Assembly (NCBI GenBank): GCA_035610365.1
Contig: CM069439.1
Coordinates: 21,899,533 to 21,963,532 of the forward strand
Direction of reading: 5' to 3'
DNA from: Aquatica leii
Lineage: Eukaryota; Arthropoda; Insecta; Coleoptera; Lampyridae
DNA length: 64,000 nt
The notes beneath the pieces are model-generated. The model was not told the DNA's origin, searched no databases, and saw only the letters and a list, made by a program, of their open reading frames with translations. The position numbers and the translations under genes were made by a program. This document shows positions 34,261-45,133 of the stretch, one piece after another. Positions within the stretch are counted from its first letter, which is position 1, and every line of letters starts with the position of its first letter.

Positions 34261-34430
34261 AAGATGTACAAAATTTTTATAAAAACGTAGTGAAAGATAG
34301 TGCAGAAAGAAGAAGACACGTCCCTACTATTAATCGCAAGTTGAAACGTCGTTTTCCTGGCAGTTTGTCTGTGACAAATTGGGGAACTGGGAAAATTCGC
34401 CCCGTACAATATTTTGCTTCATTAGTTTAA
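34227..34430 (+). CDS. Small basic protein frame, unrecognised
   Basis: A 67-codon frame, MPVPVQFSQLLEDVQNFYKN, then a basic middle (RRRHVPTINRKLKRRFPG) and the end VQYFASLV. It overlaps the membrane-protein frame at 33,952 and ends exactly where hAT coding similarity resumes on the other strand. Function unknown. Confidence 0.3.
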   Translation: MPVPVQFSQLLEDVQNFYKNVVKDSAERRRHVPTINRKLKRRFPGSLSVTNWGTGKIRPVQYFASLV

Positions 34431-34435
34431 CTCTG

Positions 34436-35617
34436 GCAAGAAACGCTGATAGGATGGCCTTTTTTTAATCAAATTTGGACTGTCGCCTTGTAACTGGAAA
34501 TTAACTATATTCCGTTTTGTAAACAAATCTGTTAAATAGGCGATGTCTGTTTTCCACTTCATTAAATTGTCTTTTAAAATTATATCTATAGTATCCAGAA
34601 ATTCTAAAATAGTCTCAAAAAGTGCAAAAAATCTTGTCAAACATAAGGCTTTCGACAGTCAGTGTACTTCAGTGTGAAGGAGTAATTGATGAAAGTGTTC
34701 ATCATTTTTTTCACACAGTTGCGCAAATAACCGCGTATTCAACGCGTTGCTTCGGATTCGGTTTACTGCATCAATGAGTAATTGAAAAGATTCATGCAAT
34801 CTAACACTCAAAGCTTTAGTAACTAAATGTTGTCGATGGATTATGCAATGTATTGTTAACACCCTTGATACATTTTGTTTTAAATAGCTTATAAATCCAC
34901 GATAACGTCCAACCATGGCAGGTGCTCCATCTGTAACTACTGATATCATATTTGATAAAAAAATTGCTTTTTCAATAAAGTAATCCTTCAAAGTTCTTGC
35001 GAAGAGCAGTTCTTCGTAGATTTCTTATTCATAATAAAACGAACATATGCCAATAATAATGCTGCATTACCAGATAAAGTTGACTGGTCCAGTTGTATAG
35101 AGAAATAATTACAAAAGCTTTCAATATCAGAACTCATTTTATCAATACGTCCTTCAACAGTATTGTTGCTTAAGAGAATTCTTTTAATGATATCAGATGC
35201 AGATTCGTGTAAAACAGTTTTTAAAACCTCTTCAACGGCTGGCAAAATTAACTTCTTTCCGATAGTATGCGGTTTTCCCGATTTTGCTATAAGTAGCGAG
35301 ATATTGTAAGACGCCCGCAAACCATCATCGTTTCTTTGTGACGTAGAAACGAACATTCTGTCCAGCGTGAGCTTCTTCTGAAGTTTATCTTTGAGTGTTT
35401 GAAAGCATGTCAAATCTTTATCTGTTTTATCAGGGTGACATCTTCTCAGATGATCCTGCAGCTTACATGGTTTCATAGCGTCATTGCCTAAAACTTTGTT
35501 GCATAAAAGGCACATAGGCAATTTTTTGTCCGATAATGATGGAATAAAGCCAAATTTCAAATAATCAACACTGTACTGTCTACATTTCTTTTTAGATTCG
35601 GACATGGCATCGGTCAT
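34436..35617 (-). pseudogene. hAT transposase, BED finger and middle part
   Basis: Starts MTDAMSESKKKCRQYSVDYL. A BED-type finger follows (PMCLLCNKVLGNDAMKP, then LQDHLRRCH), then QNDDGLRASYNISLL wording (residues about 110-120), KPHTIGKKLILPAVEEV and the RNase H-like core with VVTDGAPAMVGRYRGF and LTIHCIIHRQHLV. It ends near FQLQGDSPNLIKK where the foreign fragment begins. A frame change near 34,990 coincides with a short internal loss between ELLFARTL and KDYFIEKAI. This is the ZBED5/SCAND3-like hAT group, which also gave rise to domesticated vertebrate genes. Confidence 0.85.
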
Positions 35618-35974
35618 CTGTGGGCAAAATTGGTCTATTTAAATAAGACATAAAGTCTAGCAGCTGTATACTAAAAAATCTAAGTCAAATTTAAATAGTA
35701 CGGTCTTAGATTTTATGACAGGCATAGGCGTACAGCCATTATAAATGAATGTAAGAAGGAGAATGTTATGAATGTTACTTAAGGTTTTGATATGATGGAA
35801 CTTTAAGAAAATTTGAAAGCAACATGACAAAAAATGTTAAAATAAAATATTATACAACAAATAATAATAAAAAATTGTTATGCGTTTTCTCTCTACGTAC
35901 ATTCGACTGTCATGTGTAAAAATATTATATTAGCAATAATACAAAATAGTAATTTTAATATAGAAAAGTATGTA

Positions 35975-36499
35975 CAGTGCCATATCCATAATCCAAACTT
36001 CTGTAATCCGAACATTCCAGTAATCCGAACTGACTCACAGTGTAACGACCAAAGGACAAAAGTACAATTTTTTTACTTTTCTTGTGAAGTTATTTGGTAA
36101 GATATATGTATTTATAAAAGAATAATGAATCCCTAGCAAAGTCGTAAATAAGTAAATATTCACAAACATACATATTTATTTACGTGACCAGCCAAAATAT
36201 GTAGTTTAATTCCAAAATATTTTTTTTAATATGTTTCCTATATGTAAAAATTTAAATTCTATGAAAGTAAAAACCAATGAGAATGTGTATTAGCAATTCT
36301 TCAAAAAAACACGCAGCTGTACAGTTGTGGATTTTTTATTTTCTTAATTTATCTTTCAAAGTGGTAACATATTGTATGTTAATAATAAAATACATACGTA
36401 ATATGTATGTACAGTTGTCTTTTTTTAGGTTTTTCGAAAACATTCCATAATCCGAACATCTTCTTCCAGCACTTAGTTCGGATTACGGAGATTGCACTG
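35975..36499. mobile_element. pogo/Tigger-type MITE, 525 bp
   Basis: The left end reads CAGTGCCATATCCATAATCC and the reverse complement of the right end CAGTGCAATCTCCGTAATCC, inverted repeats of about 24 bases. TA duplications lie at 35,973-35,974 and 36,500-36,501. Extra copies of AATCCGAAC occur inside both ends. No coding sequence. It sits in the 5' untranslated part of the hAT element. Confidence 0.8.
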
Positions 36500-37170
36500 T
36501 AATTGTAATAACGATTGCTAAAACTTTGAAAAAGAAACTATCGAGGAGTTCTCGTGTAATTTTGCATGATTTGAATATTAAACTACTAATAACTTGGCGT
36601 AATTTATCTATCTTTACTAACTACGAGCACAAAACTAAAATTTAATAAAAAATAATGTACTTACTTTTCTCCGGCACTCTCAAACAAAATACCACTGATT
36701 TACTATAATTTATGTGATAAACTACCAGTTTATATTTTTTTAAATATTTTCTTATGACTTTTCTTTTCAAGATTCAGGAAACGAATAAACGTGTTTGTCT
36801 CACATTCGTATTTATAGAGTGACGAATTGAACAAGTCAGTGCAAGTTCTCAAAGTTCTGAGACTGCGCGTATGCTTGTTACAAGATGATACTGGTATATC
36901 ATTATGTGCAGGTTTTTACACGTTCAAAATGTATTGCGACCACAAAGTGAATGCTTACATCCTACAACTTACACAATTTTATAAACATATATAATAATTT
37001 TTTTGCTTCATAGGTACTTTTATAAATAATGTATATGTCTTTATATTCTAAGATAGTATAATGTAAGTAAATAGGTATCGTGGACCCCCATTTTCATTTC
37101 GTGGACAACCAAATTTTTTTTGCTGCGGTAGATCCCTGGGGGTCGATTTAGACCACTTTGGGAATTACTG

Positions 37171-37178
37171 GTTTATAC
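37171..37178. repeat. 8-bp target duplication of the hAT element, right copy
   Basis: GTTTATAC, identical to 28,359-28,366. Confidence 0.9.
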
Positions 37179-37179
37179 C

Positions 37180-37900
37180 CTTGTATATATTAGTTAGACA
37201 ATGAGATAGTTTTATATGGAAACAAATTTTTTATTTATGTTAGATGGCAATAGTAAAAACAAAGTAGTAATTAAATGCAGAACCTCAAACCGTTAACTTG
37301 CTTTGATTCTTAAAACTCTTAGTTTAAGTAATGTTTTGAATCGGGTAATGTTACATTTTGGTAAAGTAACAGACCGGACGTATGCTACTACATGAAAAAA
37401 CAGTGCTTATTCTAATAATAATTTTGGTTTATCAATTTTCTCTCAGATTTGTTTCTGTACATGATCTATAACTAATTTTGTATGCATTTTTAGCTAAATT
37501 TTTACAATACGCTTGTTTAGAGCAAAAAAATTTATCATTGTACTCCAAAAATTGGTTGTTTTGGATATTTATTTTATTTTTGCAGTGTTATGTTATGTTA
37601 CTCAAATATTTTGACTGGTCTACGAAACGTTACATTATTTAAACATCTGTAAATACGTTATCTTTGAGAATTAACTTGAAAAGCATGTGCGGTCTTAGAA
37701 TAACAACTTAAGTAACTACGTCTTACAGATCGTGATAGTAAATAGCTTGAGCTTTTAGGGTTGTTTGTGGTAATTTTCTAGAGTGATTAATATAAATTCG
37801 TACAACACGAGGTCTTTTTATCATGTGGATCGGGTCTACAGATAAGTACTAGCTAATTAATTTTATTAATTTATTAATCAATAATTTATAAATAGTATAT
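37180..37900. other. AT-rich stretch without recognisable genes
   Basis: Nothing seen between the hAT target duplication and the likely 5' region of the I-like LINE. Confidence 0.55.
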
Positions 37901-38093
37901 AAATTCTGGTGACTTATGTTGGACGTGTATTACTACAAATTTTAGTAATTAATCTTGCACGACGCGCCTCTCCTTACGCATAAGGTGCGTGAGCGAGAGG
38001 AATTCCTAAATATTAAGCGATACTTACTATGTGTATTGCACATTGAAGTGACCTAATTTTAATAAATATATTCAAGTTCATTACTTTTTCACC

Positions 38094-39178
38094 ATGGAGG
38101 AGCAAAATAACGTTAACGTGATTAAATCAAGTATCAATAATTCTGTTGCTTCTATTACCGGAGGTAACAGTCATTCTAATTGTTCTACTAGCAATGATAA
38201 AAAATTGAAAAGTTTTGCAGATGTTTTAGTAAATAAAAATAATGAAATGTATAAATTCCCAGCACGCAAACAAAGGATTTTCTTCGATGCTGTTGATGGA
38301 ATAAAAAAAAATCAGTATATTCTTGGTGTAGGAAAGTTAATTGGCCCAAAAAATATCTTATTTGCCTCAAAAATCTCTAATGGTAGAATATGTCTTTACT
38401 TAGCTAGTAAAGATATAGTAGACAGTTTTGTTACACAACATAAAGATATCACAATTAGTGACCATTTTATGCTTGCTCGTAAATTGGTATCGCTAGTAAA
38501 AAAAATCATTCTCTCAAACGTTTCACCGTGTATTCCTAATACTGTATTAATTGAAGAATTAAAAAAAAATGAATATCAAGTTTGCTTCAAATATCACTTT
38601 TATAAAAGCAGGTATGGTTGATCTAGAATATAAACATATTATTAGTTTTCGCCGACAAGTGTATGTCAATATAGAAGACGACAAAGTCATTTCAAATTCA
38701 ATCCTTGTTTATTACGACAACAATTACTTTAGAGTGTTTTTGGCAACAGACAAACTGCGCTGTTTCCTGTGTAAAGATTTAAATCACATTGCAAGCAAAT
38801 GTCCAAATTTCCAAAACCTATTGTTATCACAGGACCAAACCGAACAAGAAGTCTATGCAAGCTTCAACCATAAACATGAAACCTATAACCAGCAAATCAG
38901 AAGAGGAAAAACGTAACAAAACAATTGCACCATCCTCAACTGATTCAGTAGTATCTTTAGCAAGAACTAATGAAACCTCCACAGTAGTTCAGTTTAAAAA
39001 ACCAAGAAAGAAACTTAAAGTTCCTAACCGACTAAATACTCCTCCTAATCAAGAGGAGGCAGAAGATTCATATGAAGAAATAAAATGTATGTTTAATGGT
39101 AACACAGAAGTGAACGGAATGACATATGATAAGTTTTGTGATTTCTTAAAATTAGCTAAAGGACAAGAGAATGCTTAG
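38094..39178 (+). pseudogene. LINE ORF1 (nucleic-acid-binding gag-like protein)
   Basis: Starts MEEQNNVNVIKSSINNSV at a good ATG (CACCATGG). The body reads KKNQYILGVGKLIGPKNILF, then SKISNGRICLYLASK, NITFIKAGMVDLEYKHII and FRRQVYVNIEDD, and a zinc knuckle CFLCKDLNHIASKC (CX2CX4HX4C, about 38,768-38,810). This order is familiar from I-like and related insect LINE ORF1 proteins. The frame changes twice (around 38,590 and 38,870). It acts as an RNA chaperone in the family; this copy is broken. Confidence 0.75.
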
Positions 39179-39369
39179 AAAATTGCAAAAGGTTATATGA
39201 CTGATATATCTCCTTTAACAGATTTAACTATAATGGCAATCAGAAACATTAAATCAACCAAACTCAAAGCGAGATTGAAAAGGTTAATCATGAAACTTAA
39301 AAAAGCAATTCACTTGGAAACAATAGACGTAATTTTATCTTCACAAGAAGAAATTCAGACTTAATTGCA

Positions 39370-40390
39370 AGAAAATATGGACGATTTGGATTATTAAGCA
39401 AAAGTATTAACAACTTACAACAACCTGCAATATTTTTCCCAGCATATAATGGAAATCCTGATAGCGACAATAAATTGTACCGATCCATTCACGAAGAATT
39501 AGATAAAACTAACTTAATATTTACCGATGGATCCAAAACTACAGAAGGCTGCGGATGTGCATATTCTGATCAGACAAACAACTACAATGGCAAATTTAAA
39601 CTGATTCAGAATGCTTCAATTTTTACCGCGGTAGCGGTAGCTATCTTAGAAGCTTTAAAATATGGATACCATAATAAATTTTAAAAAATAACAATGATAT
39701 CAGACTCTCAAAGTGTATTACAAGCATTACAAGCAAAAAAGCATCAAACTAAACAGAACGCTATAGTTGCAAAAATAATACATAAAATTGACATTCTAAT
39801 ACAGAACTCCAGCGAGGTTAAACTTTACTAGATAAAAGGGCATTCTAACATTCAACCAAACGATTATGTAGACGCGCTTGCAAAACAAGCAATCCGACAA
39901 GAAAACAGTTATAATCAACCACATGTCACATTCGAGGATTTAACGGTTTTGCTAAAAAATGTTTGCTTGAGAGATAAATGGCAGCAATTTTGGGTCAATT
40001 CAAACCAACCATACACAACTCAGTATGCAGTGGTATACCCAACAATTACGTTCAAACAATGGTATCAAAATTACAGCCACATACCACGAAGTTTTCAAAC
40101 CACAATAATAAGGCTAAAAACTGGTCATGGACGATACCCAGCCCATTTATACAAAATCAGAGTTTGAGAAGAACCCTCATGCTCAAATTGTGGCTACAGA
40201 ACAGGTGACTTGAACCACATATTTTTTAGGTGCGATGCACATAAAATTTACATAGAAGAACTAATCAAAAATCTAGTAACAAATAATGTTAACCTGCCTA
40301 TAAACATTGTAACGCTGCTAGCAACAAATAAAATACAGGTTTATAAATTATTATATAACTACCTGAACGATATAAGACTAAACATATAAA
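39370..40390 (+). pseudogene. LINE ORF2 remnant: RNase H and C-terminal finger
   Basis: RNase H catalytic wording is present: IFTDGSKTTEGCGCAYSD (first aspartate), AVAVAILEALKYG (glutamate), MISDSQSVLQAL (aspartate) and PNDYVDALAKQA (final aspartate). A tail finger follows (CSNCGYRTGDLNHIFFRC near 40,180-40,235) and the protein ends LLYNYLNDIRLNI. Stops interrupt the frame at a few points. Everything from endonuclease to RT is absent; the preceding DLIARKYGRFGLLS still looks like ORF1 tail, so the junction lies near 39,400-39,440. Confidence 0.75.
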
Positions 40391-40550
40391 TTAACGCAAA
40401 TAAGTTTATTTCGTATATTTTACCCTTATGTATATCCCTTCTTACCGTGGTCTAACTTTCCGTATGTACAGTATGAACAAAGTCCTTAGGATAGATCCCC
40501 TGAGGTGAAACGTGTGCCCCAGTTAATTCCTAAAAAAAAGCTAATAAACG

Positions 40551-40595
40551 TAATGGGTTAATGGGCGCGATTTCGACAACCCATTAAAAAAAAAA
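40551..40595 (+). repeat. 3' stem-loop and A run of the I-like LINE
   Basis: TAATGGGTT and AACCCATTA form a perfect nine-pair stem with an 18-base loop (40,551-40,586), directly followed by a run of nine further A. A structured 3' end before poly(A) suits recognition by the element's own RT. Confidence 0.5.
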
Positions 40596-40599
40596 TATT

Positions 40600-42230
40600 A
40601 CTTCTTATGTGATAACGTTATTTTGTATTTATTTTTAGTGTCAGCAAATTTTTTAGAAGAAAATTAACAACCTGTTAATCACATACACGCAGTATTTATT
40701 TATTGCTTACTAACAAATAAACATTTTTTTTTCTGAATTTTGCATATTGTTATCATTTGATTATTGTTATCATAAACCCTAAATTCTTACGTGATTTTAT
40801 TAAACTGAGGTTATACCACGTTATACTTCATCGGAATAAAACGTACATTCTTTGTAAAACTTCGATGCGTAGGAGGATGCGACAAATTAAGCTGATCAGT
40901 TTATAATACCGCCAAAATAAAATAAAATTATATCTTAATAATTTTTTTAATGTACACCATTTACCATAAAAAATTATTAATATGTTCTATAGTGAAACTT
41001 TTATCTTTAAAATTTAATCTATTTACCTTTAATAATTATTATTATTCCAATACCTTGAATTATTATTTAATTATTTTATTATCATGTCTAAAATAATTTA
41101 ACTTTAATTGTCTTTTGCGTAAAATACATAGTAGATTAAATGGATAACTACTCATATTTGATTCCTGTCCTAGTAGTAAATGAATTGCCATCTTCAGATT
41201 AATAATTGCCGAGAAAAATATTGTGCAACGTTTGCAAAATGACCAATATGAAAAAGTATGTATAACGCTTACCTGAACTTTGTATCAACTAAATTGATTT
41301 GAGCGTTTAAATTTTTGCGTTGAATTTAAAACAGAATGATACATTGACAACGCTAGCAGCGCATACAAACCACCCAGCTATCTATATCGTACCAATAATT
41401 TTGTATCAAAATATTTTCATTGAAGTGACACTCGGATGTCAATAAATTGATACCAATGCTGATTGGGGCTTGTCTAAAAACCTATTTAGCCCCTATCAGA
41501 TATACCGGGTGATTTTCACTTAGTTTTTCAAAATTGTCTAAACTCAAAAATTGCTGTTTTTTCAGTTTTCGCTTAGTGAACAATCTCAAGACCAGAAAAC
41601 ATATTTTTCTTTAATTTCCGCTAAAATTAAAGTTTTAATTTGTTAAATATTCATATACCAATTTAATTTGATTTTGTTAAAAACGTTAAAGATTCATTAA
41701 AAAAACAATAAAAATTGCTAAATATTCCTTTAGGTTTGTTATTATTTAGAGAAAAGTAGTATTGTTGCATAATCTTTACGTTTTTAGTGCAAGATACTTT
41801 ATGAGAGAAACGTTTTTCAATAATAATAAATATCTGTTTACGTGTCTTCTAAAAACTCTAATTTACTCTTGCTGATTAATTACTTTCACAAACATCCTGT
41901 AAATGTTCTTTTACAGTTGCCTAAATGAGATTTTGTTTTATTCAGTTTATATGTTTCAGTCAATTAAGTGAGCAGAATATGAGACGGCTGTGGGTTGTTT
42001 TACTATAAAGAAAAATAACCTTTTGTGAAACTTGAATCATCGGTCTAACTAAACAATAATTTTAATAACTGTCAAAAATCTATATATCAATAATAATCTA
42101 AACATAATATTATTTCAACTAACATACAACAAATAACACTAACAAGTAATTTCTTCTGTTATGTAATTAATAAATTTTGCATAATTTTACGAAATAGCAT
42201 GAAAACAAAACTGAAATTAAATTTTAATGT
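40600..42230. other. AT-rich stretch, one possible transposon end
   Basis: No gene seen. CCGGGTGATTTTCACTTAG at about 41,507 looks like a DNA transposon terminus and could belong to the transposase scrap at 42,237-42,720, but its partner was not found. Confidence 0.4.
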
Positions 42231-42236
42231 ACCCTC

Positions 42237-42720
42237 CGTCCTTTTCAATACACAGTATGGTTCGTTAATTTTTCTTGAAACACGCTTTAAGATAATAGGT
42301 GATCCATTCATGGGGAAAAAGATAATCAAGAAAACTTAACTGTACTGAGCGTTGGAACACCATCATGCTGAAAATACATATTTCTGCAAAGATCTAATGG
42401 AATATCCTCTAAAACACTAAAAAAAATCATTATGAAAAACTGACCTCTCAAAATTAAAATTTTCTCGTAAGTAAAATGATCCAATGATTCCACACCAGAC
42501 ATTCGTTTTGAAAGAGTATTTGTCGCGTGCTTCTATGACAAAATGAAGATTTTTGTCAGCCCACTACCGACATTTTTGAGAACTAACAGTTCCATTTGAC
42601 GAAAATGTAGATTCGTCGCAGAAAAGCACAAATGGGTTTTCGATATCTTTTGCTTTTGCCTCTTGGAATGCTCTTTGAATGGTGTTTTAGGCAAAGTTAG
42701 TTTTTTCTTTCTCATTGCCT
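42237..42720 (-). pseudogene. DDE transposase fragment with DESTF motif
   Basis: On the minus strand a frame reads LCFSATNLHF while the neighbouring frame gives FCDESTFSS, the first catalytic block of an insect transposase group I know by the wording DESTF, in the broad mariner/Tc1/IS630 superfamily. Further on come FIMIFFSVLEDIPLDLCR and MYFQHDGVP (second catalytic aspartate), then FPHEWIT. The third catalytic block is missing. Stops and frame changes are present. Subfamily not certain. Confidence 0.5.
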
Positions 42721-42729
42721 CTCTAAAGA

Positions 42730-44703
42730 CCTTACATTTTAAGATGCTTATTTAGGACTAATCTAGTTGCAGATAAGACATTTATCTTATTTTATGCCTT
42801 TCTCTCCCGCATTTAGAGCAGAATTTAAATTTGTCTACCTCATTTTTGCATTGTGATGCTGCATGTTCATAGGACCAGCGACGGTAGCGTTGTGTGATCA
42901 AAATTCTCTCTTTCTCCTTCTATAACTAACTAAAGAGAAGATCGGCGCAAGAACGCATTTATGTAAAATCCTTTTTTTTTGGCCGCGATTAGACTACAGT
43001 AGCGTACGATCATGCGTTTCAATTTCTTCACGCTACTTTTTTAATGTGCAATTGTTTATTTTAAAAAATTGTAGAGACTTTTCAAAAATAATAGATTTGG
43101 GATAAAAGCACTTTTTTAGATAACTTGATATTTAGTAAATAAGATAAGCACTGCATTATATTTGTTCCAACAAACAACATTTTTATGTTACAAAAAAAGC
43201 ATGTTACCAAAAATCATAATAATCAAATTATTCATATGTAGATATTTAGTTTACAAATTGTCTTTGAATTATGATACACGCTGCTGGACATTTCATAAAA
43301 GCTATATTTCTATAAGTATGTGCGCGAAAAATGATTGACGCTCCCAATTTTACGTGAGACGAGTTCTAGTAACAAAATAAATAAATACATTTAAAAAAAG
43401 TAAAAGCATGTGATCGTATTAAAAATTTTATAAGACGTGTTTCCACATAAATCGAAATTGCCAATACCAAAGAATTCCATGACGTAGGTTAAACAGGATT
43501 TTAATAATTATCCATCGTGCAGCATTTGTAATAATAACTTTTTAAAAGATATTAATGCAACGATAATCCAATTTTAAAGGGTTTAAATGAGTTCGTAGAA
43601 AACTATATTAGAAATGTAAAAGCTTATTTAAAATTAATATTTCTTAGCGGAAGACATTTAAACGAAAAGCTTTTCAATTGCTCAATGCGACATAGAACGC
43701 AAGTTTTTGGATTAACGCTTTGCTGTATAAATTAACCCAAGATGATGTTTGTCCTCAGAAATAAGTTACTTGGAATACAAATTAGACGTAATCTTTAAAA
43801 TTCATAAAAAGAAATATGCTTTTTTATTCGACATAAACTCTTGAATCTTAATTTACATAAACATTGTATACCACCAATTTTCTACTTTTCAACTAAAAAA
43901 CATACGGTTTAAAAACTTAATTTTTTGTACACATTTTAAATTAAATATTTTTACAATAAGAACGTTTACTACTTAAAACATTTGACAAAGGTATTTTTTT
44001 AATAGATTGCTTACAGAATTTGTGTTTTTGAAAATAAAAAAGAATTAAAATTTTTGCAAACATTTGTTTGGTTTTGTTTTCTGCGTTTCTACGTAAAACT
44101 ATTTTTTGTTTTTCAAAGTCTTAGTATGGTTAATGTTATAGTAAAATACCGTTTATCTTTTATTTGCTATAGTGAAGTTTTCAGTGCATCTTGTAAGTGT
44201 TGTTAGAGTTGTTCTTACCAACGGTACAGTATCGTCGCCATGTTTTCTTAGCGATCCTTGGTAATTTAAACGTGTAAAGTTTTGCAGGAAAACAAAACTT
44301 ATGCCAAGCTTTAGTTTTTTTTTGGTGTTGAACTTCAAACTGATTGTGTCTTTTGCATAATTAATTTTTTGTAGTTATGTGTTATTTGACGTTTAACAAA
44401 AACTTAGAATTTACATTGTTTAATAGAAAGAAATAGTTATGACAATGATATACAATTAAAAATTATTTTCTAATAGTAATAAATAATTTGTATGATCATG
44501 TTTAACCTACAAAGCTTGACATTTTGTTAAATAAATTAAACTTTAAGGTTGCAAGAGGAATGTGCCAAACTTGTTTTTGTAACTCATTTTACAAGATTTT
44601 TTCTATAGTTTTTTAGTGCAAATTGCAACATTTAAATTAGACAAAACAATTATGTAAATATCTAGTATATAAACAATATATGACAATTTTAGAAAAAGCT
44701 TTA
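42730..44703. other. AT-rich stretch without recognisable genes
   Basis: No conserved motif found. A slightly GC-richer patch at 42,860-43,030 has no frame I can place. Confidence 0.55.
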
Positions 44704-44879
44704 TAAGGGAAGTCCGTGGAATTTGGACCACTTAAGCGAAAATGTCCATATTTTTGTAAAAAAAAATTCAACAATTCTATTTACATTTACAAGTAAACAC
44801 TACCACTACCATTTTATTTTACGCTGTAAAAGTTCAAAAAAATCTTATTTTAGAAAAATATAAGAGAAAAAAATGTTTA

Positions 44880-44970
44880 CATTGGTCCGTGCAAATTGGA
44901 CTTCTCCCGTGTAAATTGGTTTGTCATTTCGTGTAAATTGGACCATAGCGTGTAAATTGGCCCATATGGT
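44880..44970 (+). repeat. Subterminal repeats of the Tigger element, left cluster
   Basis: Four spaced copies of GTG(T/C)AAATTGG, three followed by a C-rich ending such as ACCA or CCCA. More copies lie near the other end (about 47,009-47,055 and 47,376-47,405), some inverted. Such repeats are typical transposase-binding sites, here inferred. Confidence 0.6.
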
Positions 44971-45133
44971 TAAGACCGAGGTTAAGACCGTCTTGTTTAC
45001 ACTAAATTAATGTATTCACTTTAAGATAAAAAATAAACTTTATTTTCTAATAAAGATTATAAAATATAAGTCCTTAAAAAAATATATATAGTTAGTTCCT
45101 TGCAAAATCACAAGCAGAAGCAAACAAAAAAAG

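Larger units (their letters stand above)
33644..34433 (+). mobile_element. Unrecognised insert in hAT, possibly 5' part of a second gypsy-like element
   Basis: This stretch breaks the hAT coding sequence and reads on the opposite strand. TGGCGACCATGCCAG at about 33,858 looks like the primer-binding site that follows the 5' LTR in some insect gypsy elements, and an AATAAA lies upstream at about 33,783. Two small plus-strand frames follow. From memory, some gypsy elements have a small membrane-protein frame before gag. No gag or pol follows. The assignment is inference; the piece is a fragment. Confidence 0.35.
28367..37170 (-). mobile_element. hAT transposon (ZBED/Buster-like) with nested insertions
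   Basis: The left end reads CAGAGGTTCCCAAA and the reverse complement of the right end reads CAGTAATTCCCAAA, short inverted repeats typical of hAT elements. Perfect GTTTATAC duplications flank both. The minus-strand transposase is split: N-terminal and middle parts lie at 34,436-35,617 and the C-terminal dimerisation domain at 28,624-29,000. Between them sit a complete-looking gypsy element (29,009-33,627) and another foreign fragment (33,644-34,433). A pogo-type MITE sits in the 5' part (35,975-36,499). The hAT copy is therefore older than these three insertions. Confidence 0.9.
37950..40596 (+). mobile_element. I-like LINE with internal deletion of endonuclease and RT
   Basis: ORF1 with a CCHC knuckle starts at 38,094. 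After about 1.3 kb the sequence passes directly into an RNase H domain and a C-terminal CCHC-like finger, with no endonuclease or RT motifs between. The 3' end has a stem-loop and a short A run (40,551-40,595). The presence of RNase H points to the I group. The 5' boundary is a guess. Confidence 0.75.
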
